NCBI GenBank assembly: GCA_963794685.1
Contig: CAWCFK010000019.1
Span: 75,102-139,101, forward strand
From: CAVTWH01 sp963794685
GTDB taxonomy: Bacteria > Actinomycetota > Actinomycetes > Mycobacteriales > Micromonosporaceae
Length of the DNA: 64,000 nucleotides
Reading direction: 5' to 3'
The notes below the pieces were generated by a model. It was not told where the DNA came from and did not search any database. It worked only from the letters and a program-made list of their open reading frames with translations. Positions 34,948-43,840 of this stretch are shown here, one piece after another. Positions within the stretch are counted from its first letter, which is position 1. Each line of letters starts with the position of its first letter. A program made the position numbers and the translations under genes.

Positions 34948-37900
34948 ATGGAGTTTCGGCTGCTCGGACCCGTTGAGGTAAGAGACGGGGCAGGCCCTCT
35001 GGCGCTCGGTGGCGCGAAGGTCCGGACGCTGTTGGCCGCTCTGCTACTCGCCCCCGGCCGGGTCGTCTCCACGGACCGGCTGATCGAGGCCATCTGGGAC
35101 GAGGATCCGCCAGCCACCGCTCCAGCGATTCTGCAGACGTACGTCTCCCGGCTGCGCCGGGCCATCGGAGCCGACGGCACTCAGGTGATCCGTACCCATC
35201 CGACCGGTTACCTGGTAAACATCAGCGACGGCGTACTGGATCGGCAGCTGTTCGACAGACACGCCGCCGAGGGCCGGGCCGCGATCGCGGCCGGCCGGTT
35301 TCCAGCCGCGCTGGACGCATACCGCGCGGCTGAGGAGCTCTGGCGCGGACCGGCGCTGGATGGAGCCCGGACCGCCCGTCTCCTCCCCGAGGCGGTGCGC
35401 CTCGACGAACAGCGCATCGCCGTGGTCGAGGGACGGGTCGCGGCGGAACTTGCCCTCGGCGGCGGCGGCGACCTGGTGGGTGAGTTGTCGATGCTGGTGG
35501 AGCGGTTCCGGACCCGGGAGCCGCTACGTGGCCAGCTGATGCTCGCCCTACACCGCAGTGGCCGAACCCCGGACGCGCTCGCCGTCTACCGGCAGGGCCG
35601 CCAAGCGCTCATCGACGAGCTGGGGATCGATCCCGGAGCCGAACTGAGCGGCTTGCACGATGCGATCCTGCGCAGCGATCCAGCGCTGATGCCCGGCCAA
35701 CCCGGCGAGTCTGGCCCGGCCCAGATCACGATGACGCAGCCGCACGTGCCGCAGCCACCGCTGAACAGCCGCCGCGCGACGCGGATTACCCGGAGAAGGT
35801 CGCGGGCCCGGTTGCGCACCAGCCGGCGCAACTGCCCCCGGACCCGACCGACTTCACCGGTCGTGACCTGCTCGTCCAGCAGCTCATCGGGCAATTCGAC
35901 GGTTCCCATCGGGCCACCGCAATTGCGGTCGTGGCCGGCCCCGGCGGCGTCGGCAAGTCGGCGCTGACCATCCACGTCGGCCACCAGCTGCGGTCGGTGT
36001 ACCCCGACGGCCAGCTCCACGTGGACCTGCGTGGCACCGGGCCGGTGCCAGCCTCGCCGGCCGAGGTGCTGGGCCGGTTCCTCCGGGCGCTGCAGGTCGA
36101 CCCGAACGCGATACCGACCAGCGAGGATGAGCGGATGGACGCGTACCGCAGCTGCCTGGCCGGCCGTCGGATGCTCGTCGTACTGGACGATGCCGCCAGC
36201 GAGCAGCAGGTGCGCCCGCTCCTGCCGGGCAGCAGCGGCTGCGGGGTACTGATCAGCGCGCGCAACCGGCTGCCCGGCCTGGCCGGCGCGCAGCTCGTCG
36301 AACTCGACATGTTGACCATCGACGAGGCGACCACGCTGCTTGCCCGGGTCGCTGGCGCCGACCGCATCCAGGGTTCGCCCGACGCGGCGAGCCGGATTGT
36401 CCGTTCCTGTGGGCGCCTGCCCCTGGCGGACGCATCGCCGGCGCCCGCCTCGCCACCCGCCGGCAGTGGTCCCTCGGCCTGCTCGCCGACGGCTCGCCGA
36501 CGAGCGCCGCCGTCTCGACGAACTGCGCGTCGGCGACCAGCAAATTCGTGCCACCATCGAAATGAGCTACCGCGGCCTGGACAGCGCGGCCCGGACCGCC
36601 CTGCGCCGGCTCGGCCGGCTCGGCCTGCCGGACTTCCCGGGCTGGGTGGTCACCGCGCTACTCGACGCCGACCCGGCGACCGCCGAGACCGTCATCGAAC
36701 AGCTGGTAGATGCCCATCTGGTGGACTACACGTTCGTCGACGAGACCGGCAGCGCCCGTTATCGGCTGCACGACCTCATCCGGATCTACGCCGGGAACAG
36801 GCCGAACGCGACGAACCGGAGAATGCCCTGCTGGCCGCGACCACCAGGGCCTTGACCGGGTGGTCGGCCGTGCTGGGCCGCCTGATCGAGCACATCGTCG
36901 GCCGCGCCACCTCCGGCGCGATCCGCGTCTCACCAGCGGCGCCGGTCCGGCCGGTCGCCCCGGAGCTGGCCGCCGCCGCCCTCGCCGACCCCCGAGGCTG
37001 GCTGGACGCGGAGCAGACCTCGCTGGTACTGGCGGTGGAGCTTGCTGCCGAGTTTGGGCTCGACGGGATCGCCGTCGAGCTCGCCACGATGCTGTGCGCC
37101 TCCGGTTACCCACTCAACCACGTCGACGATCTCTGGAACCGGGTCCACAAGGTGGGCCTCCAAGCCGCCCGGAGATCCGCGGACACACACGGGGAAGCGG
37201 TCCTGGTGGCTGCCCTCGGGCAGCGCCGGTACGAGCAGGACCAGTTCGCCGAGGCACGCCGGCACCTCTCGGAGGCAGTGACCCTGTTCCGGGATCTGGG
37301 GATCAGCGGGGGGAAGCGGCCAGCCTGGTCGCGCTCGGGTTGGCGTGCCGTGACCAGGGCTACCTGCCTGAGGCACAACACTTTCTCCGAAATGCGGCGG
37401 ACAGGTCCGGGCGCTCGACGACGATCAGGCGCTCGCCCACTGGCAACGCATCCTCGGCTCGGTACACCTCGAACAGGGTCACTTCGTGGAGGCCGACGCC
37501 GCGTTGGAGGAGGCTCTGGCGGCCTGCCGCAGAGTCGGCAACGGCGCGGGACAGCCCTCACCCTGCGCACGATCGGCCTGGCACATCGGGCGCGCGGGCG
37601 GCTGGTCGAGTCCGAACAGGCGTTGAGCCAGGCGCTGGCCATCTTCCGCGACCTCGGCGACCTGACGGTGGAGGCGTTGAGCCTGCGGGCACTGGCCAAG
37701 ACGCAACTGCGGATGGGACGTGTCGCCGAGGCCCAGACATCGCTGGACGCCGCTCTGCAGGTACACCGGGCACGACATGACCGGTGGAGCGAGGCGATGG
37801 CCCTGCGTACCCTCGGCGAGCTGGAACTGGCCAACGGACGGCTGGCACCCTGCGACCGCTGGCTCGCCGAAGCACTGGCGATCTTCCAGGAACAGGGCGC

Positions 37901-38038
37901 CACCCTGTTCGCCGCCCGTACCCTGCGGGACATCGCCACCCTCCGGCAGGCGCGGGCGAGGACGCGCAGGCGCGACTGGCCCGCGCGGACGCCGTCGAGG
38001 CATTCCGCCGCCACGCGCCCGCGAATACGGCGAGCTGA
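34948..38038 (+). CDS. AfsR/SARP-family regulator (BTAD/NB-ARC/TPR), about seven frameshifts
   Basis: An approximately 1000-residue regulator with GAGGGAG before ATG 34948. The N-terminus is an OmpR-like winged helix (MEFRLLGPVEVRDGAGPLAL, VSTDRLIEAIWDEDPPATAP and YVSRLRRAIG). A bacterial transcriptional activation domain follows (RTREPLRGQLMLALHRSGRT). The NB-ARC ATPase has P-loop AGPGGVGKSALTIHVG and LVVLDDAASEQQVRPLLPG. A helical region and TPRs close it (TIGLAHRARGRLVESEQALS, TLGELELANGRLAPCDRWLA). Frame changes fall near 35780, 36440, 36795, 37305, 37400, 37545 and 37970. Such proteins are ATP-dependent pathway activators; the likely targets are the divergent cell-wall genes. It is probably one gene with indel errors. 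Confidence 0.82.
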
Positions 38039-38162
38039 CCAGCTGACCGGACGGACGGTCGGGGCTACAGCGCATTGTCAGCGGCTCTGCAGCGCAGCCG
38101 GGACACTGTGGAGACGGCCGGCTGCCTCGCGGTCGTACCCGCCGACCTCAGGAGAGCGCGCG

Positions 38163-38789
38163 ATGACCATGCCGGCCGGCGAGCCAGGCCTCGCGGCGGT
38201 ACCCGTCCGTGACCGTGGCGAGATGCTCATCAACGTGGCGGCCAGCTCACCGTGGCTGGTCGCCGACAGCCACCGTGCGTCCGGCAGGTACCCCGGCCCC
38301 ACGTATCTGCGCACCGGAGTGGTCGATCGGCTGGTAGTAGCCAGAGCCTGCTCCCCCGTGACCTCCTCCTCCTGGTGGTGGCCGGTTACTGGCCAGCGAC
38401 TCTGGCACCCGACAGCGCAACGGCGGCGGACGCCGGTCTCCTGCCGGCCGCGCACCCCACCGGCGGAGCCGTGGACCTGACGCTGTGCGGATCAACCAGC
38501 ACTCCACTGCGCCTCGACCGACGACTGGACTCCTGACTGCCTCACCTGCGCCAGCATGCCCACCGGCGTCGCTAGCGACCCGCCGGAGGAGCCGCAGGGG
38601 GAACACCGGGACATGCTGACCACCGCTCTGAAGACCATGGATAGCGTCAACCATCCAGCTCGCTGGTGGCATTGGTCGTACGGCGACCAGTACTGGGCTT
38701 TCCGGACCGCGGCATCGCACGCCCGCTACGGCACAGTGCGGGTTTGCCACATTTGCGGCTCTGGGCACGGTGATGGTGATACCTGTTGA
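38163..38789 (+). pseudogene. VanX-like D-Ala-D-Ala dipeptidase (M15D), decayed
   Basis: AGGAG precedes ATG 38163. Pieces in successive frames read ASSPWLVADSHRASGRYPGP, then SLLPRDLLLLVVAGYWPATL, then HPTGGAVDLTLC, which retains the His/Asp of the zinc motif HxxGxAxD. After a scrambled section comes HPARWWHWSYGDQYWAFRTA, the family's C-terminal zinc/catalytic segment. There the expected catalytic Glu of the PTEWWHW pattern is Arg. The shifts, the missing middle and the lost Glu make this a dead gene. The family removes D-Ala-D-Ala dipeptide, as in vancomycin resistance or wall recycling. Confidence 0.7.
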
Positions 38790-38837
38790 TCTATGTCAAC
38801 AGGATTCTGAACAACGATGTGATGCCCGGTAGCTGAC

Positions 38838-38861
38838 GCATTCCTGCCTAGGCAGGAATGC
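38838..38861. promoter_or_regulatory. Perfect 24-bp palindrome upstream of HAD phosphatase
   Basis: GCATTCCTGCCT is followed directly by its exact reverse complement with no loop, ending 40 bases before the HAD ATG. A loopless palindrome followed by no T run suggests an operator for a dimeric regulator rather than a terminator. No cognate regulator is identified; the nearby HxlR protein is one candidate. Confidence 0.55.
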
Positions 38862-38901
38862 TGATGGCAGGCTGCGGGCGGCAGCCGGCAAGCTGGAGAT
38901 C

Positions 38902-39507
38902 ATGACGGTACGCGCGGTGGTTTTCGATATCGGTGGCGTCCTGGAGATCACCCCGGACCTGGGTGTCGACGCCAAATGGCAAACCCGGCTGGGCCTGTCC
39001 GAGGAGGAGTACCGGACAAGGACCCGGCCCATCTGGCGGGGCGGCTGCCTCGGGGAATTCACCCTCGACGAGGTACACAGTGAGCTCGCCGAGGCGCTGG
39101 CCATCGACCCGGAGACGGTGGACGCGATGATGGCCGACGTCTGGGTCGAGTACCTCGGCACGCTCAACACCGAGCTGCGCGACTGGTTCGCCGCACTACG
39201 CCCCCGCTACCGCACCGGCATCCTCAGCCACAGCTTCGTCGGCGCCCGCGAGCGCGAGGCCGCCGCCTACGGCTTCCCCGACCTGGTCGACGAACTGATC
39301 TACTCGCACGAGGTCGGCATCGCCAAGCCCGACCCGAAGGTGTACGAGCTGACCTGCGCGCGACTCGGCGTCCGCCCCGACGAACTGGTCTACCTGGACG
39401 ATGTCCCGGTCTGCGTGGACGCGGCCCGCGACCTCGGCATCCACGCGATCCTGTTCCAGGACAACGCCCAGGCCATCGCCGCCATCGAAGCCCTGCTCGC
39501 GGCCTGA
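38902..39507 (+). CDS. HAD-superfamily hydrolase (subfamily IA, HAD_2-like)
   Basis: This is a 201-residue HAD protein. Motif I is AVVFDIGGVLEITPD; the second Asp of DxD is replaced by Gly as in some IA members, which casts doubt on phosphatase chemistry. Motif II is TGILSHSFVG, motif III Lys is in GIAKPDPKVYELTC, and motif IV is ELVYLDDVPVCVDAA. The cap is the small helical C1 type. Its role is unknown; relatives act on small phosphorylated metabolites. The start is 40 bases after the perfect palindrome. Confidence 0.88.
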   Translation: MTVRAVVFDIGGVLEITPDLGVDAKWQTRLGLSEEEYRTRTRPIWRGGCLGEFTLDEVHSELAEALAIDPETVDAMMADVWVEYLGTLNTELRDWFAALRPRYRTGILSHSFVGAREREAAAYGFPDLVDELIYSHEVGIAKPDPKVYELTCARLGVRPDELVYLDDVPVCVDAARDLGIHAILFQDNAQAIAAIEALLAA

Positions 39508-39527
39508 CCCTGGCGGCTTCGCCCTCG

Positions 39528-39881
39528 TCAGGACCCGTCGCCGGTGATCTCGTCGATGGTGACGCCGCTGCGGTCGGCCCGCGCCGCGCCCCAGTCGTAC
39601 AACGCCTGCAGGACCGGGGCCAGGCTGCGGCCCTCGTCGGTGAGCTGGTAGTCGACCGAGGCGGGCACCGTCGGGTACTCGCGCCGGCTGACCAGGCCGT
39701 CGTCCTGTAGTTCCCGCAGCCGCTGGATCAGCATCTTCTCGCTGATCTGCGGCATCCGGCGGCGGAGTTCCCCGTAGCGGTGCACGCCCTCCTTCAGGTG
39801 GGCGAGGATCACCGAGCGCCATTTGCCGCCGATGAGGTCGACAGCCAACTCCACCGGACAGTGGTACACCTTGTCCGCCAC
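39528..39881 (-). CDS. HxlR-family winged-helix regulator
   Basis: This is a 117-residue regulator. GTG 39881 is chosen because GGGGGAG lies five bases upstream and the protein then starts right before YHCPVELAVDLIGGKWRSVI, the usual HxlR start with the redox/electrophile-sensing Cys. The winged helix continues GELRRRMPQISEKMLIQRLR followed by ELQDDGLVSR. HxlR proteins respond to aldehydes, quinones or disulfide stress. It is convergent with the HAD gene and divergent from the truncated haemoglobin, a possible target. Confidence 0.88.
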   Translation of the reverse strand: MADKVYHCPVELAVDLIGGKWRSVILAHLKEGVHRYGELRRRMPQISEKMLIQRLRELQDDGLVSRREYPTVPASVDYQLTDEGRSLAPVLQALYDWGAARADRSGVTIDEITGDGS

Positions 39882-40015
39882 GTTCTCCCCCGGGTACTTA
39901 CCGATTGGTGCGTTCTTGATCCGCTTCGCCGGCTGTGATCGGCTGGGTAGGTGATTGTCGAGTACATCAGGTACCGGGCGGCTGGCGCGCTGCGTCACAA
40001 CATCCGGAGTGCGCG

Positions 40016-40502
40016 GTGACGGGGGCGGCCGGCCCGGGTGACGGCGCGCCACCCAGCCTGTACGAGTGGGCCGGCGGCAGCGACGCCTTCGTCGCGGCTG
40101 TGCGAGGCCTTCTACCGCCTGGTCCTCGCCGACGACCTGCTGGCACCGATGTTCGCCCACATGCACCCCGACCACGCCCGGCACGTGGCGACCTGGCTCG
40201 CCGAGGTCTTCGGCGGCCCGGCCAGCTACACCACCGGGCACGGCGGGTACCCGAACATGCTGGCCCACCACCTCGGCAAGGCGATCAGCGAGCCGCAACG
40301 CCGCCGCTGGGTCAACCTGATGCTGGACGCCGCCGACGAGGTGGGCCTGCCCGCCGATCCCGAGTTCCGGGCGGCGTTCGTCAGCTACCTCGAATGGGGT
40401 ACCCGGCTCGCGGTACTCAACTCCCAGCCCGGCGCCGACCCGGTCCGCCAGGCGCCGGTCCCCCACTGGGGCTGGGGCGTCGCCCCGCCATACCAGGGCT
40501 GA
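40016..40502 (+). CDS. Truncated haemoglobin (group II, GlbO-like), one frameshift
   Basis: GTG 40016 (CCGGAG upstream) begins SLYEWAGGSDAF, the typical group II N-terminus. After one indel near 40100 it continues LCEAFYRLVLADDLLAPMFA, then HARHVATWLAEVFGGPASYT with the distal region. GGYPNMLAHHLGKAISEPQR holds the haem-ligand region, and RRWVNLMLDAADEVGLP follows. About 160 residues in total, the usual group II length. It binds O2/NO and probably protects against nitrosative or oxidative stress. It diverges from the HxlR regulator gene, which may control it. Confidence 0.85.
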
Positions 40503-40520
40503 CCACCACCCGGCGACTGA

Positions 40521-41319
40521 TCAGTTTTCGCACCCGATTCCGTCGCCGTCGCTGTCGAGGTCGTAGATGTCGCTGCCGACGACGGTGACCGGGCCCTGGA
40601 CGTAGGCGGGTCCGTTTCCGCTTCCGCCGGCACAGTCGACGTCGCTGGCGATGGGTACGCAGGCGCCGGTGTAGTTCGGGTCGCACTTCTTGGTCTGCTT
40701 GGTGCCGACTGCGATCACCTCGGTGACCGGCTGCTTGGTCACCTTCTCGGAGACCAATGTCTTGCTGGTCTGCACACCGTTCGTGAACGTCACTTCGAAG
40801 GTGACGGTCTTGGTCCCGTTGACACCCTTGGTGCGCACCTTCGTCGTGCCCTGCGCCAGGGACGAGTCGTTCACCCGCTTACTGCTGAACGGAATCGTCT
40901 GCGTTTCAGTAACCGTCTGCTTGCCGAGGCTCGGTGTCGGGGAGGCGCTCGGGGTGGCAGTCGGCTGCGATCCGGTGGGGCCGGAGGTGAGGCCGGCGAG
41001 AGTCCGGTGGCCAGCGGATGGTCGGCGGCGGTCTGCGCCGATCCACTGTCCGGGTTGTTCGCGCTGTTCACCGCACCGACAACCGCCGCACCCCCACAGC
41101 ACATCACCAGGAGGGCCGCGAAGACCACGAAACCCTTGCCCGTGTCCGGAATGCGCTTCCACCAGCGACGGACCGCGCCGCCCTGCGACTGCGGGACAGG
41201 CTGGGGCCAGGACGCGTAGCTCGGAACCGGCGGGCCATAGGGAGGCGTCCATAAGGAGGGACGCCCGGTGGCGGGTTCGGACGGGAGTTTCGGGTGTTGC
41301 TGGTCGGCAAATTGGTCAC
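40521..41319 (-). CDS. Membrane-anchored G5/Excalibur-domain protein, two frameshifts
   Basis: GTG 41319 starts a Pro/Asn-rich cytoplasmic tail (NLPTSNTRNSRPNPPPGVPP). After an indel near 41150 a membrane anchor is read as FVVFAALLVMCCGGAAVVGA. After a second near 40995 the outer part reads QTVTETQTIPFSSKRVNDSS, then TKTVTFEVTFTNGVQTSKTL, a G5 domain. The C-terminus is an Excalibur calcium-binding motif (CAGGSGNGPAYVQG, DLDSDGDGIGCEN). G5 domains bind N-acetylglucosamine-type surface polymers, so a cell-wall-facing role is likely. About 265 residues when rejoined. Confidence 0.78.
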
Positions 41320-41530
41320 GGTTTCATTGTTCTCAGCCGATCCCTGCGGTCATCGCCCAGCCAGCCAGGAACCCGGGGAACCCGAACAGTCTCGATCGAT
41401 GATTGGGCGGGCCGCCCGACCCGATGGCCTCCCGTCGTCCCTTGATCGGCGTCGACGCCCACCACTTCAGGTGAGTCCGGTGTCGCGGAGAGTTGCTCAG
41501 ATCAGTGGTGCGGGACCGTCCGAGAACTGA

Positions 41531-42114
41531 TCAGCGCATCGAGTTGACGATCATCAAGACCGCTTCACCCATGGCGTACCGGGAATCCAGGGTCTTGAGA
41601 ATGTCGTCGACCGACAACCGGGGAGCCAACCTCCCGGACCTCGCCGCGATCGCCTGCACCGCCACCAACGCCCGGAGCGGGTCGAGGCCGACTGTGTCCG
41701 CGGCCAACTCGGCGGGCGCGACAACCTTGATCCCGGCCGGAAGGCGATCCGCCGGGAGGTCGGCGGCATTGTGGGTGACGATCGCGCCCGCCCCTCCCAC
41801 CACCGCAGCGGCGACCAGGTGCTCGTCGTCGGGGTCGGGGAGTCCGAATGTCGCGTCCAAGGCTCCCAACCGGAGACCTCGGCATCGTCGAACGCCGTGC
41901 GCATCTGTCGGACCAGATGGTCGGCACGCTGTCGGGCCTTCGTGGCCTCCTCGCCGCGCGCGACGAGCTTCGCAATCTCCTCGTAGTGGAGCTCGTCCAG
42001 GATCGCCGAGCTCCACAGTGGACGGTAGAGACCCTCGATGGCCAGGGAGAGCAGGAAATCCCGCTGCAAACTGGGCCAGAGAACGCAGGTATCCAGGAGT
42101 GCGGCAAAGCACGC
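41531..42114 (-). CDS. PIN-domain ribonuclease (toxin-like), start lost, one frameshift
   Basis: The first codons after the antitoxin-like stop read ACFAALLDTCVLWPSLQRDF with the PIN Asp in LLDTCVLWP, but the codon expected to be GTG/ATG is GCG. ILDELHYEEIAKLVARG supplies the second acidic residue. An indel near 41868 leads to DATFGLPDPDDEHLVAAAVV (the DxDDxH motif) and GAIVTHNAADLPADRLPAG. PIN toxins cleave tRNA or mRNA. The lost start and the shift could mean an inactive toxin or sequence errors. It follows the HTH gene with no gap, as in toxin-antitoxin operons. Confidence 0.72.
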
Positions 42115-42648
42115 CTACATCGTGTCAGGGTCGGTCCCGTTGCGACGTCCCGCAACCGCACGTCGCGCCGCCCGCATCCGAACCAGGGCGCCCGCGAGAT
42201 CCTCCTCATCGTCCAGGCTGACGGAGGTTGCTTCCAGCGCCGCGTACTGCTGTGCCCGCCGGTGTTCGCGGTAGCTGAGCAGGTCGCGGAGCAGGATCCG
42301 GCGCCGGCTGCCGACTCGTTCGAACGGGATGCGGCCGTCGTCCAGGAGCTTGATCACGGTCGGTCGGCTGACGGCCAGGAGATCTGCCGCCTGCTGTGTC
42401 GTGAGGGTCTGGGTGAGCGGAGCGACGGTCACCGCCAGTCCCTGCCGGAGCGCATCGACCACCTGCCGGACCACCCGGTAGATCTCGGCCGGCAACTCCA
42501 CCTGCCCCTCGGGGGACGTGGCGCCGACCAGGAAGTACCGGCCGTGGTTGGTCGCGTCCTGGGTCTCCAGGAAGTCGTGGATCCGGTCGACGTCGCGGCG
42601 ATCGGACTCAGGTAGGTAGGTCTCCTGCGTCAGGGCTGCCTGGCTCAT
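42115..42648 (-). CDS. Excisionase-type HTH protein, probable antitoxin
   Basis: This is a 177-residue protein with AGGAGG before ATG 42648. The centre has an excisionase/MerR-like HTH: TQTLTTQQAADLLAVSRPTV, then IKLLDDGRIPFERVGSRRRI and LLRDLLSYREHRR. The acidic and charged C-terminus (ATSVSLDDEEDLAGALVRMR) could wrap the PIN protein. Such HTH-PIN pairs are common in actinobacterial chromosomes as type II toxin-antitoxin-like modules. Confidence 0.82.
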   Translation of the reverse strand: MSQAALTQETYLPESDRRDVDRIHDFLETQDATNHGRYFLVGATSPEGQVELPAEIYRVVRQVVDALRQGLAVTVAPLTQTLTTQQAADLLAVSRPTVIKLLDDGRIPFERVGSRRRILLRDLLSYREHRRAQQYAALEATSVSLDDEEDLAGALVRMRAARRAVAGRRNGTDPDTM

Positions 42649-42717
42649 GGCGTCCTCCTATTCGCAAGAATCGAAACCCCTTGCGTTAGCTACATCCAGG
42701 GCCCGCCCGTACCGAAG

Positions 42718-43773
42718 TCACCGCAGGGAGCTCCTGACGGCTACTTCGCGGAGGCGTTGGGCGGCCCACTCGGGGGAGATGTCGTTCATGAAGGCGCCCA
42801 TTCCCGACTCGGTACCCGCCAGGTACTTCAGCTTGTCGGCGCTGCGCCGGATGGTGAACAGCTCCAGCAGCAGTCCCAGCTCCGCGCGTACGCCCGTGGC
42901 GGCGGTCGGGGCCTGGTGCCAGGCGGCGATGTAGGGGGTATCCGGGGCGTCGAAGAGTGCGTCGAAGCGGCGTACCAGCTCCAGGTAGAGGGCCGGCAGC
43001 TCGGCACGGGCGGCGTCACCGAGCGCCGGGAAGTCCGGTACCCGCTGGTGCGGCTGCATCCGTACCTGGTACGGCCAGCGCGCGGCGGCCGGCACGTACG
43101 CCGTCCAGTGCTCGCCCGCGAGTACCACCCGGGAGTCGACGCGCTCGGCGGCGAGTACGTCGTCGAGCAGGTTGCCGCCGGTGGCGGCCCGGTGCTGGGC
43201 GGCCACCTGGGCCAGCCGGTCGGTACGCGGGGTCAGGTACGGGAAGGCGTAGAGCTGTCCGTGCGGGTGGCCGAGGGTCACGCCGATCTCCGCACCCCGG
43301 TTCTCGAACGGGTACACCTGGGCGACGCCGGGCATCGAGGCCAGCTCGGCGGTGCGATCCGTCCACGCCTCGATCACCAGCGCCACCCGGTCGACGTCGA
43401 GGTCGGCGAAGGACGCCTCGTGATCGGCGGTGAAGCAGACCACCTCGCACCGACCGCCGGCAGGTCCGCCCAGGGACGGGAACCGGTTCTCGAAGACGGC
43501 GACCTCGTAGTCGTCGGCCGGAATCTCGGTGTGCCGGCCGTTGCGGGACGGGCACAGCGGGCACTCGCCGCGCGGCGGGTGGTAGGTGCGGCCCTGCCGG
43601 TGCGCGGCGATCGTCACCACCTCGTCCAGCAGCGGGTCGCGGCGTAGCTGCGAGTTGGTTACCACTGTCTGAAGTGGACGGACGTCGATCGGGGTACCGC
43701 GGGCGGTGTCGTCACCGCTGTCGTAGTAGATCAGCTCGCGGCCGTCCGCGAGCCGCGTCGACGTCCTCTTCAT
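42718..43773 (-). CDS. galT: Galactose-1-phosphate uridylyltransferase
   Basis: This is a 351-residue GalT of the Leloir pathway, exchanging UMP between UDP-glucose and galactose-1-phosphate. HPPRGECPLCPSRNG holds the zinc-type Cys pair. EIGVTLGHPHGQLYAFPYLT holds the active-site HPH (the second His becomes uridylylated). ELFTIRRSADKLKYLAGTES and MGAFMNDISPEWAAQRLR form the C-terminal substrate region. It is intact in one frame, unlike everything to its right. Downstream of the galactanase gene in the same direction, it converts galactose released by GH53/GH42. No galK or galE is in the window. Confidence 0.95.
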   Translation of the reverse strand: MKRTSTRLADGRELIYYDSGDDTARGTPIDVRPLQTVVTNSQLRRDPLLDEVVTIAAHRQGRTYHPPRGECPLCPSRNGRHTEIPADDYEVAVFENRFPSLGGPAGGRCEVVCFTADHEASFADLDVDRVALVIEAWTDRTAELASMPGVAQVYPFENRGAEIGVTLGHPHGQLYAFPYLTPRTDRLAQVAAQHRAATGGNLLDDVLAAERVDSRVVLAGEHWTAYVPAAARWPYQVRMQPHQRVPDFPALGDAARAELPALYLELVRRFDALFDAPDTPYIAAWHQAPTAATGVRAELGLLLELFTIRRSADKLKYLAGTESGMGAFMNDISPEWAAQRLREVAVRSSLR

Positions 43774-43840
43774 CGCCTTCCCTAACGGAGAGTGGGGTTC
43801 CGGCCCGACCCCGGGCGGGGGCCGGGCCGGCAGGGAACGG

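Noticed and set aside
34948..38038. SARP as evidence of an antibiotic biosynthetic cluster
   Set aside because: No PKS, NRPS, terpene, RiPP or tailoring set surrounds it within the window.
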